Below, one piece after another: positions 1-5,449 of a stretch of 6,094 nucleotides of DNA; the stretch's first letter is position 1, and each line of letters starts with the position of its first letter. This DNA is from Methylomarinum sp. Its GTDB lineage: Bacteria > Pseudomonadota > Gammaproteobacteria > Methylococcales > Methylomonadaceae. A model generated the notes under the pieces. That model did no database searches and was not told where the DNA came from. It worked only from the letters and a program-made list of their open reading frames with translations. The stretch lies in NCBI GenBank assembly GCA_013139755.1, contig WTAG01000711.1:1-6094 (forward strand), read 5' to 3'. The translations under genes were made by a program, and so were the position numbers.

Positions 1-620
1 AAAGTGCCTCGGATGATTTGTTCTTCACCTGGCCAACTGGCTTTGTGTACAACCAGTATCGGTGCATCTTCAGCCCAGCCTGCCGCAAGTAGCGCGGATT
101 CTATTTTTTTAAGTAGAGTGATAGAAAGGTATAAGCAGAGTGTACAGTGATGTGAGGCTAATTCTTCTAAAGACTCACCTTCTGGCATGGGAGTGCGACC
201 TTCAACGCGAGAGAAAATCACGGTTTGTGTGACTTCAGGTAAGGAAAGTGTTTCCGCAGCAGCAGCAGCCGAAGCCATTGCCGATGTGACGCCTGGTACC
301 ACAGCCACCTCAATACCCGCTGCATCTAAAGGTTGGATCATTTCGATTAAAGCACCGTATAAACCGGGGTCACCAGTTTGTAATCGCAATACATTGGCAT
401 TGTCTTTTGCTTTGTTAATCAGCCAATCGCAAATTTGTTCTAGTGTCATGCCTTTGGAATCTTGAATATCACAAGATTCTTTCGCCCAAGTCATTGCCGC
501 TTCGGAAACTAATGAGCCCGCATATAAAATGGCATCGGCTTCACTAATCAGGCGTTGGGCTTTCAGGGTTAATAATTCAGGGTCACCTGGTCCTGCCCCT
601 ACAAACCAAACTTTTGGCAT
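1..620 (-). CDS. cobM: Precorrin-4 / cobalt-precorrin-4 C11-methyltransferase (CobM/CbiF), 3' end cut off by window edge
   Basis: This is a cobalamin-pathway SAM-dependent methyltransferase that methylates C-11 of precorrin-4 (or cobalt-precorrin-4) in the cytoplasm. About 206 codons are visible from the ATG at 620; the family is usually near 250 residues, so only the C-terminal end is missing beyond position 1. Visible tetrapyrrole-methylase signatures are the N-terminal VGAGPGDPELLT loop (residues 7-18), YAGSLV (33-38), TGDPGLYGA (82-90, the SAM/substrate loop; many homologues have TGDPSLYGA), VPGVTSAMASAAA (108-120) and GRTPMPEGE (141-149). The motif set fits CobM/CbiF better than CobI, CobJ or SUMT. 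An AGGA ribosome site lies 7 bases upstream (628-631). It starts 70 bases after the sco-mauG stop on the same strand with no clear terminator between, so read-through is possible, but it has no obvious functional link to that operon. Whether it uses the aerobic or anaerobic substrate cannot be told from this fragment. Confidence 0.93.
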   Translation of the reverse strand, partial: MPKVWFVGAGPGDPELLTLKAQRLISEADAILYAGSLVSEAAMTWAKESCDIQDSKGMTLEQICDWLINKAKDNANVLRLQTGDPGLYGALIEMIQPLDAAGIEVAVVPGVTSAMASAAAAAETLSLPEVTQTVIFSRVEGRTPMPEGESLEELASHHCTLCLYLSITLLKKIESALLAAGWAEDAPILVVHKASWPGEEQIIRGT

Positions 621-627
621 CTAACTA

Positions 628-631
628 TCCT
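628..631 (-). promoter_or_regulatory. Ribosome binding site of cobM
   Basis: The minus strand reads AGGA, 7 bases before the ATG at 620. The 70-base gap to sco-mauG (621-690) is AT-rich, with a TATAAA-like stretch but no well-spaced -35 box and no hairpin terminator, so it cannot be decided whether cobM has its own promoter. Confidence 0.55.
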
Positions 632-690
632 AAAAAAAATAAACTTTATATCATAAATTGCCTTTGATAAGTACTGTAGAAATAGTGTGT

Positions 691-2592
691 TTATTGCGTA
701 TCCCCCACATTTGTAGCATAAGCATCAGATATTAACTGATGAATATTACTGCCTGTTAAAGTGTTTAAAAATGCAATTAGCTGATTGATTTCTTGGTCAG
801 TTAAGTTCAAAGGCTTAATTAAATTATCTAGGTTCTTGTTATTGATACCGCCTTGATTATAAAAACGGATGACTTGTTCCAAGGTCGCTAATGAACCGTT
901 ATGCATATAGGGTGCAGTTAAATTGATATTGCGTAACGATGGGGTTTTATATTTCCAGCGATCATCTGGGTTTTGGGTGACTTCATAACGACCTAAATCA
1001 CTGATTTTCTTTTCACTGACGCTATTAATGACTTTATTATCAACTTCTACAAAAATCCCAGGTGCTAGTTGAACCTTACTCGTACGGGCAGGTATTCCCA
1101 TGGCATTTTGATAGCCTATACCAGTATTATGGAATTGATTGTCTGTGAATAAAGCATGGTTTTTTGAGAGAGTATGACAACCACTGCATTGCGCTTTGCC
1201 GACAAATAATTGATAGCCTTGTTGCGCTGACTGGCTGATGGCATTTTTCTGTTGTTTAAAATACCAGCGATCAAAATGTGAGTTGGCAGAATTTAATGTG
1301 CGTTCATAACTGGCAATTGCCTGCCCGATGGTTTCCATTCCCGCAGGGCGATTAAATGCTATTTCAAATAAACCTTGGTACTCGGGCAAGTGTTTAATTT
1401 TATCTATGACGTAACCAATGGATGGATTAGCCATTTCATTGTGAGCCAGCAGGGGAGCCCATACCTGCTGCTCTAATGTGTTTTCTCTGCCATCATGAAA
1501 TAATGATCGATAATAGCCGACATTATACAAAGTAGGTGAATTGCGTCTGACGGTACGCCCTTCAATACCCACGGCGGTTGCCATTTCATTACTGCTAAAA
1601 CCTTGTTCCGGTATGTGGCACATGGCACAGGAAAAAGTATTGTTAATTGATAGACGGCGATCATAAAACAGTTTTTTACCCAGTTTTATTTTTGCATCAG
1701 TAACCGGGTTGTTATTAGGTACAGGAACGGCTGGTAAACCTAATGGCGGTTTTTTTACTGTTTGAATAAGGTTTGTCGTTAGACCGGTTCGATCTGTTAA
1801 TGCAATAGAGTGGGTTTGATAATCTTTCTGCGCATAAGCCGATTTATTATCCCCCGCTTGATAGCGTGATGTGTTCTCAGGTTGTTTCGTTGCAGTTTCT
1901 TTTGATAACTGGATATTGGGAGTGAGTAGTGTCTTAATATCATTAATCAAAGTATCAGCGTGTAAAAAAGACACACTGTAAATATTGCGTAGTTGTTTGT
2001 TTTTATCAATCAGGTAAACACGCAGGATGTGTGAAAAAGTACCTGTGTTGCGACCTTGTTCATCATATATCTTTTGAATGTTTTGTTTGTAGTGTTGCAA
2101 TATGGGGTGTAAATGTTGTTCTGATCGAGTGGTTAAAAACTGCCAATCCAGTGTTGAATCCTGCAACCCTTCAGCATAATGCTTCATTGCTTCCGGGGTA
2201 TCGTGTTCAGGATTGAAGCTCAAGGTTAATAAACGTAATTGCTTGGCCAATTCGGGTTCTTTTTTTAGCCGTCTTTTAATTTTGTGAAATACAGCTGTGG
2301 CCAGAGGACAGCCGTTGATATCACTACAGGTAGAGTAAATAAAACTGAGTAACACAATTTTATCACCCATCAGCTGGTGTAATTGAATGTCGATGTTTTC
2401 TGTATTAACAACCTGGCCATTAGCGGCCTGACCCAGAGGCGGTAATTGGTAACTGCCCGGTTTTGGCGCGGTAAAGGTTAATGGACTATAGCCAGGCGCT
2501 AAAATTTGGGATGAACTGTCGGCATATACCTGCTGATTGATTAGGGTAATTAATATTGCCAGCAATGGATAGGCTAGTTTGAGTATATGCAT
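691..2592 (-). CDS. Sco1/SenC - MauG (di-heme cytochrome c peroxidase) fusion protein, probable MtoX maturation factor
   Basis: One reading frame joins two domains usually encoded separately. Residue numbers count from the longest ATG, at 2661. A signal peptide runs from M24 to about A47 (hydrophobic core LAYPLLAILITL, cut near VYA/DSS), so the protein is periplasmic. The Sco1/SenC thioredoxin-like domain (about 75-245) has copper-ligand candidates C112 and C118 in a CX5CP arrangement, plus H211 before VYLID. A linker (about 247-300) leads to a MauG/CcpA domain (about 305-640) with two c-heme sites, CAMCH (345-349) and CSGCH (492-496), RRNSPTLYNV (372-381), a catalytic-type Glu409 in HNEM, and TPSLRNINLTAPYMHNG (573-589). 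Tyr601 in RFYNQGG sits where MauG has its Tyr axial ligand. I place the start at M24 (2592), because the 23 residues before it come from an inverted repeat; an in-frame GTG at 2607 is also possible. No strong ribosome site favours any of these starts. It follows mtoX by about 140 bases. Sco and MauG genes accompany mtoX in other bacteria, where they are implicated in copper loading and cofactor maturation. Confidence 0.9.
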   Translation of the reverse strand: MHILKLAYPLLAILITLINQQVYADSSSQILAPGYSPLTFTAPKPGSYQLPPLGQAANGQVVNTENIDIQLHQLMGDKIVLLSFIYSTCSDINGCPLATAVFHKIKRRLKKEPELAKQLRLLTLSFNPEHDTPEAMKHYAEGLQDSTLDWQFLTTRSEQHLHPILQHYKQNIQKIYDEQGRNTGTFSHILRVYLIDKNKQLRNIYSVSFLHADTLINDIKTLLTPNIQLSKETATKQPENTSRYQAGDNKSAYAQKDYQTHSIALTDRTGLTTNLIQTVKKPPLGLPAVPVPNNNPVTDAKIKLGKKLFYDRRLSINNTFSCAMCHIPEQGFSSNEMATAVGIEGRTVRRNSPTLYNVGYYRSLFHDGRENTLEQQVWAPLLAHNEMANPSIGYVIDKIKHLPEYQGLFEIAFNRPAGMETIGQAIASYERTLNSANSHFDRWYFKQQKNAISQSAQQGYQLFVGKAQCSGCHTLSKNHALFTDNQFHNTGIGYQNAMGIPARTSKVQLAPGIFVEVDNKVINSVSEKKISDLGRYEVTQNPDDRWKYKTPSLRNINLTAPYMHNGSLATLEQVIRFYNQGGINNKNLDNLIKPLNLTDQEINQLIAFLNTLTGSNIHQLISDAYATNVGDTQ

Positions 2593-2618
2593 TAGTCTTT
2601 TTGGCACTAAGTTAATAG

Positions 2619-2698
2619 GTAGCCTGGATGGAGCGTTAGCGGAATCCGGGGGGGCAATCATATTTCCCCGGATTCCGCTAACGCTCCATCCAGGCTAC
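2619..2698. repeat. Perfect 33-base inverted repeat (REP/MITE-like hairpin) between mtoX and sco-mauG
   Basis: The left arm (2619-2651) begins GTAGCCTGGATGGAGCG and ends GAATCCGGGG. The right arm (2666-2698) is its exact reverse complement, leaving a 14-base loop (2652-2665). Similar GTAGCC(T/C)GGATGGAGCG...GAATCCGGG sequences are, from memory, dispersed palindromic repeats in many proteobacteria, so this is probably a mobile REP-like unit. It lies wholly in the mtoX to sco-mauG gap, and its loop holds the ATG (2659-2661) of the longest sco-mauG reading, which is therefore a doubtful start. No T-tract follows on the transcribed strand, so full termination is not predicted. A stem this stable could still stabilise the upstream mtoX message or reduce read-through. 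Confidence 0.9.
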
Positions 2699-2731
2699 TA
2701 CCTGATGTATGAAGCACACCCTATAAGGTAT

Positions 2732-4108
2732 CTATTTTTGATTTTTAGCCATTAAACTCAAGGGTGCCGATTTATTGGCATAAAGAGAATATGCACCAAA
2801 ACGCATTTGATGTGCTCTGCCTAATTTTAGTTTGATAAAGTCAATAGAAAACTGTTCGCTGAGTTTTTTACCATCCCAATGGTAAAGCTTAAAATATTGT
2901 TCATTATCATCCGCTTTTTTATCCCAATTAGCTAACAGAGACGAGGTGTAATACAAGCGTTTTCCATCCCAGCTTGAAGAAACCATGTTGACCTGAGTGC
3001 CAATTTTTTGTTCAAAAACCTGCGTTGGTTTAAATGGATCAGATATATCAAACGCTCGAGTTTTACCATCCATAAAGGTATTGACCCAAAGCAGCTGGTC
3101 ATCACTTTGTATGGAAATATCAACGGGTAGAGGGATTTTGCTGGGATCACCTATGTCAGCAACTGCTTTAGTTTGCCATTCACCTTGTTTGTCTTGATAA
3201 ATTAACCAGATTTTTGAAGTTAATGCGGTGGTGGTAAAGCAATAGTTACGATTTGGGTCCCATGCGCAGCGTATTTCCAGTGGGGCGCCAGGTACATCAA
3301 ATACTTTTTTGGGTTGGCGGGCATGTAAATCCCATTGCACAACCGTATTGCCAAAATGTTTCATTGCTTCAGCATCTTTTAACATTTTGCCAAAATCCAT
3401 CATATAGTTGTTCCAGCCAGTAAATGACGAGGTGAACATGGCATTACGTCTCGGTAGAACCCGTACATCATAACCATAGCCATCAGCGTACAAACCAGTT
3501 TTTATTGCGCCTTGCAGGTTGCTGTCAGTAGGTGTCCAGTGAGTGGTGATGTAGTCGCCTTCATTAGTATATTCAACCAGTGCGGTTCGTCCACCGTGAT
3601 CTTTGTTATTTGATAAGCCGGTGATCATCATCCGACCGGGCAGCGCGTAGGTGGTATGCGGACCCACGATGCCGCCACTTTTGGCAACAAAATCAGTAAT
3701 GGTTTTTACTAATACGGGTTTAGCCGGATTACTGTGGACGTCAAAGATAAAAATTTTGTTGGTATCCAGTCCGCCAGCCCAGAGAAATTTTCTGTCATCG
3801 GTAAAGCCTGAGTGATGAGCCTCATTTCTTCCGCCCACAGAAATACTGTTAATGACTTTTCCATAAGTCGCTGAGCCTGGCTTAACATCAACCGTGACTA
3901 ATTTGTCTTGTTCATCTCCCAGACCTTGCATGCCTAAAGTCCAGACATAGACAAAATCTTCCTGCCCGGTGATTTTAGCCATGTAAGGTGATTGGCAGGT
4001 TTCGTCTGCATGCGTTGGAGTGGAAATTAATAGGATGGAAGCGGTAAAAGCACAGGCTTTCAGAAATTGTTGCCATGGATGGGGGGATTTTACAGGCTGA
4101 CTGATCAT
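2732..4108 (-). CDS. mtoX: Methanethiol oxidase, SBP56 (selenium-binding protein) family, secreted
   Basis: SBP56-family enzymes oxidise methanethiol with oxygen to formaldehyde, hydrogen sulfide and hydrogen peroxide; bacterial MtoX is a copper enzyme of the periplasm. The 458-residue precursor has a signal peptide (basic/polar start, hydrophobic AFTASILLIS at 20-29, cleavage near THA/DE at 34/35), giving a mature chain of about 424 residues, normal for MtoX. Family motifs that also occur in human SELENBP1 are visible: NEAHHSGF (95-102), PHTTYALPGRMMITGLSN (150-167), GYDVRVLPRRNAM (212-224), PLEIRCAWDP (276-285), DISDPFKPTQ (354-363), DGKRLYYTSSLLANWDK (381-397) and RAHQMRF (431-437). H98, H99, H151 and H433 are candidate metal ligands. 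The start is supported by a strong GAGGAA ribosome site (4114-4119) 5 bases upstream and by the signal peptide. It follows the DUF4242 gene by 54 bases and precedes sco-mauG, so it is probably co-transcribed with both. I am confident of the family; the substrate is inferred from family and context. Confidence 0.94.
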   Translation of the reverse strand: MISQPVKSPHPWQQFLKACAFTASILLISTPTHADETCQSPYMAKITGQEDFVYVWTLGMQGLGDEQDKLVTVDVKPGSATYGKVINSISVGGRNEAHHSGFTDDRKFLWAGGLDTNKIFIFDVHSNPAKPVLVKTITDFVAKSGGIVGPHTTYALPGRMMITGLSNNKDHGGRTALVEYTNEGDYITTHWTPTDSNLQGAIKTGLYADGYGYDVRVLPRRNAMFTSSFTGWNNYMMDFGKMLKDAEAMKHFGNTVVQWDLHARQPKKVFDVPGAPLEIRCAWDPNRNYCFTTTALTSKIWLIYQDKQGEWQTKAVADIGDPSKIPLPVDISIQSDDQLLWVNTFMDGKTRAFDISDPFKPTQVFEQKIGTQVNMVSSSWDGKRLYYTSSLLANWDKKADDNEQYFKLYHWDGKKLSEQFSIDFIKLKLGRAHQMRFGAYSLYANKSAPLSLMAKNQK

Positions 4109-4113
4109 GGTTC

Positions 4114-4119
4114 TTCCTC
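4114..4119 (-). promoter_or_regulatory. Strong ribosome binding site of mtoX
   Basis: The minus strand reads GAGGAA followed by GAACC and the ATG at 4108, a near-ideal Shine-Dalgarno sequence with 5-base spacing. It is the clearest ribosome site in the operon. The sco-mauG gene has none of comparable quality, which suggests that mtoX is translated much more strongly than its putative maturation partner. Confidence 0.75.
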
Positions 4120-4162
4120 GGTTGGGTGTTTTTAGTTATCGATAATGGTAATGAGTGGCTGG

Positions 4163-4435
4163 TTATACTCCAGTCGTTGGGTCAATGATGGTTTTGATTT
4201 CGGCAATGGAATTTGCTGGAAAGTTTCCTAATTCTGCATGTTGACGAATTGTGTTCTCATCCGGCGCAATATAAATGCAGTATATTTTGTTATCGGTAAC
4301 AAAGCTTTCCAGCCATTGTATTTGTGGACCCATTTCTTTCAAAATGCAACAGGACTTTTGTGATATTTGTTGAAGATCCTCCGCCGTTAGTTTGCCAGCG
4401 TTGGGAATTTTTCTCTCAATGATATATTTAGGCAT
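4163..4435 (-). CDS. DUF4242 family protein (SCO4226-like, putative metal-binding), first gene of the mtoX operon
   Basis: This small 90-residue protein, without signal peptide or membrane segment, is predicted to be cytoplasmic. It begins MPKYIIERKIPNAG and ends with NFPANSIAEIKTIIDPTTGV, the pattern of the DUF4242 family of ferredoxin-like-fold proteins. One member, Streptomyces SCO4226, has been reported to bind nickel; the function of the family is otherwise not settled. Visible features are the CC pair at 29-30, GPQIQWLESFVTD (36-48), Cys53, and His66 followed by FPANS; the cysteines and histidine could bind a metal but this is not shown. A GAGAG ribosome-site candidate (4443-4447) lies 7 bases upstream. 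It follows the tetR gene by about 150 bases that contain an operator, and precedes mtoX by 54 bases, so it is likely the first gene of the regulated unit. A copper- or sulfur-handling role beside MtoX is my inference only. Confidence 0.85.
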   Translation of the reverse strand: MPKYIIERKIPNAGKLTAEDLQQISQKSCCILKEMGPQIQWLESFVTDNKIYCIYIAPDENTIRQHAELGNFPANSIAEIKTIIDPTTGV

Positions 4436-4456
4436 ATTATTGCTCTCGCTTTTATG

Positions 4457-4470
4457 TGACCGGTCGTCTT
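4457..4470 (-). promoter_or_regulatory. Putative TetR-family operator upstream of the DUF4242-mtoX-sco/mauG operon
   Basis: On the minus strand this reads AAGACGACCGGTCA. The same 14 bases recur at 5199-5212 upstream of tetR, and the core GACCGGTC (4458-4465) is a perfect palindrome. A further half-site, ACGACCG, lies 15 bases further upstream (4476-4482 on the plus strand as CGGTCGT). The site is 22-35 bases before the DUF4242 ATG, a position suited to repression. GACC/GGTC palindromes are, from memory, typical of NemR-like repressors. The exact promoter hexamers here are not clear: a CATAAA follows the operator but lacks a good -35 partner. Confidence 0.7.
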
Positions 4471-4522
4471 GTTTTCGGTCGTTAAGAATAGTTAATCAGC
4501 ATATACTTTGAAACTATCACTA

Positions 4523-4559
4523 GGAAGTGTATGTCAGGCGAGGTTAAAGCCTCACTTCC
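4523..4559. repeat. Interrupted hairpin in the tetR to DUF4242 gap
   Basis: GGAAGTG (4523-4529) is matched by CACTTCC (4553-4559), and inside these GAGG (4540-4543) pairs with CCTC (4550-4553) around a TTAAAG loop; the two pairings share base 4553. About 10 unpaired bases remain on the left side. It lies 31 bases after the tetR stop. No T-tract follows in the direction of transcription, so it is a weak candidate terminator for tetR and may instead be the remnant of a dispersed repeat. Confidence 0.4.
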
Positions 4560-4589
4560 AAGTTGTCGAAGTTATTTAATGCATATTCC

Positions 4590-5186
4590 TTAGGCTTTAA
4601 AATAATCGTCCAGTAATGTTTGGTAAAACTCCTGTAAAGGCTGTACTGATTGTTCAATTTTCATGCGTAATAGTGCGCCCTGCCAGTTGTTCAGTAGTAA
4701 GTCAGCCATGCTTTTTGCTGAGCGGTCTTGGCGTACCGTGCCTTCTTGCTGGGCGCGCGCTAAAGCTGTCTGTTGCAGATCACTGTAACGTTCGACAGCT
4801 GTAATTAATGAGCGTCTGCATATTTCGCTGGTATCACCTATTTCCCCCATCAGATTACCTAACAGGCAGCCGCCTTTAAAGTCTGATTGTTCAACTTCAG
4901 CAATCAGCTCGGTATAGTAGCGTTTTAAAGCCGTTAAACCATCTAGCTGTGGGTTTTGCAGGTGATTAGTTAAGCGCTGGATAAAAGGATCTATATAGTG
5001 AGTAATCACTTCTGCACAATATTCTTCTTTACTGCCAAAATAGTTATAAAAAGAGCCTTTTGGAATGTTAACCGTTTGCAGAATTTCTTTAAGGCCAGTG
5101 CCGTGGTATCCCTGTTCGGTGAGCATTAATACACCTTGATTCAGTAGCTTTTTTCGTTTTAAATCTTTGTTTGTAGGTTCTGACAT
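4590..5186 (-). CDS. TetR/AcrR family transcriptional repressor, NemR/AcuR-like
   Basis: This 198-residue one-component regulator has an N-terminal TetR helix-turn-helix (about 9-56), with GYHGTGLKEIL and the recognition segment VNIPKGSFYNYFGSKEE (39-55), and a C-terminal ligand domain of the NemR/AcuR kind with GGCLLGNLMGE (105-115) and LLRMKIEQSVQPL (172-184). Cys57, Cys107 and Cys123 are present. Cys107 and Lys176 fall where E. coli NemR, as I recall its sequence, has the redox-switch pair Cys106 and Lys175, so it may sense electrophiles or oxidants. It precedes the DUF4242-mtoX unit on the same strand, and identical GACCGGTC sites lie at its own promoter and upstream of that unit. It is therefore probably autoregulated and the operon's repressor. 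The ATG at 5186 is the only sensible start: an in-frame stop lies about 25 bases upstream and the next Met is inside the DNA-binding domain. No ribosome site is visible and the message may be leaderless. Confidence 0.92.
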   Translation of the reverse strand: MSEPTNKDLKRKKLLNQGVLMLTEQGYHGTGLKEILQTVNIPKGSFYNYFGSKEEYCAEVITHYIDPFIQRLTNHLQNPQLDGLTALKRYYTELIAEVEQSDFKGGCLLGNLMGEIGDTSEICRRSLITAVERYSDLQQTALARAQQEGTVRQDRSAKSMADLLLNNWQGALLRMKIEQSVQPLQEFYQTLLDDYFKA

Positions 5187-5192
5187 GGCTTT

Positions 5193-5221
5193 AATATATG
5201 ACCGGTCGTCTTAATTGTCAA
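5193..5221 (-). promoter_or_regulatory. Sigma70 promoter of the tetR gene
   Basis: On the minus strand a consensus -35 TTGACA (5216-5221) is followed by a 17-base spacer and a -10 TATATT (5193-5198). The first base transcribed should fall about seven bases downstream, at or beside the A of the tetR ATG (5186). The spacer is almost entirely the putative operator, so repressor binding would exclude RNA polymerase. This is the best promoter match in the window. Confidence 0.82.
5199..5212 (-). promoter_or_regulatory. Putative autoregulatory TetR operator inside the tetR promoter spacer
   Basis: The minus strand reads AAGACGACCGGTCA, identical over 14 bases to the site upstream of the DUF4242 gene. 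The palindromic core GACCGGTC (5200-5207) extends here to a 12-base near-palindrome with one mismatched pair. It sits between the -35 and -10 hexamers, the classic place for a self-repressing TetR site. Confidence 0.75.
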
Positions 5222-5242
5222 TGTAAAATTTATGTTTTCCTG

Positions 5243-5397
5243 ATTACCCATAACGCTCCGCCACATTAAAAGCATCGACTACATACCTCGTCCTGCGTGC
5301 TCTTAGCAGGAATCTATAGTATTCAGGATGGATTCCCGAAAAAAGACCTCGGGAATGACGGAGTGGGTAATGAGAATGGCTGAAACTTATGGGTAAT
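5243..5397. mobile_element. 155-base MITE-like element with 11-base terminal inverted repeats
   Basis: ATTACCCATAA (5243-5253) is exactly reverse-complemented by TTATGGGTAAT (5387-5397). Between them are two further perfect hairpins: TCCTGC/GCAGGA (5291-5296 and 5306-5311) and ATTCCCGA/TCGGGAAT (5332-5339 and 5349-5356), each with a 9-base loop. The second resembles the dispersed ATTCCCG...CGGGAAT repeats of several proteobacteria. There is no open reading frame and no clear target-site duplication. It ends about 20 bases upstream of the tetR -35 box. It may be a non-autonomous element or a nest of smaller palindromes; copy number elsewhere would decide. Confidence 0.55.
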
Positions 5398-5449
5398 TAG
5401 GTATGATTTTGTATCTGTGATCTTGGGTGACTTCTCATTCTGTGCATAT

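Noticed and set aside
187..465. Plus-strand open frame of 92 codons
   Set aside because: It is antisense to cobM, whose translation shows clear family motifs. The plus-strand peptide is Ser/Ala-rich with no recognisable family.
1782..1789. GACCGGTT, resembling the TetR operator core
   Set aside because: It is inside the linker coding region of sco-mauG and is an imperfect palindrome without the shared flank.
2031..2216. Plus-strand open frame of 61 codons
   Set aside because: It is antisense to the Sco domain coding sequence and has no ribosome site or recognisable motif.
2593..2661. N-terminal extension of the Sco-MauG protein from the ATG at 2661
   Set aside because: These 23 codons come largely from the inverted repeat, and the ATG is in its loop. 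A normal signal peptide begins at M24, so the shorter start is preferred, although the upstream start cannot be excluded.
4136..4145. TTATCGATAA palindrome in the DUF4242 to mtoX gap
   Set aside because: A 10-base AT-rich palindrome is expected by chance, has no second copy here and no promoter beside it.
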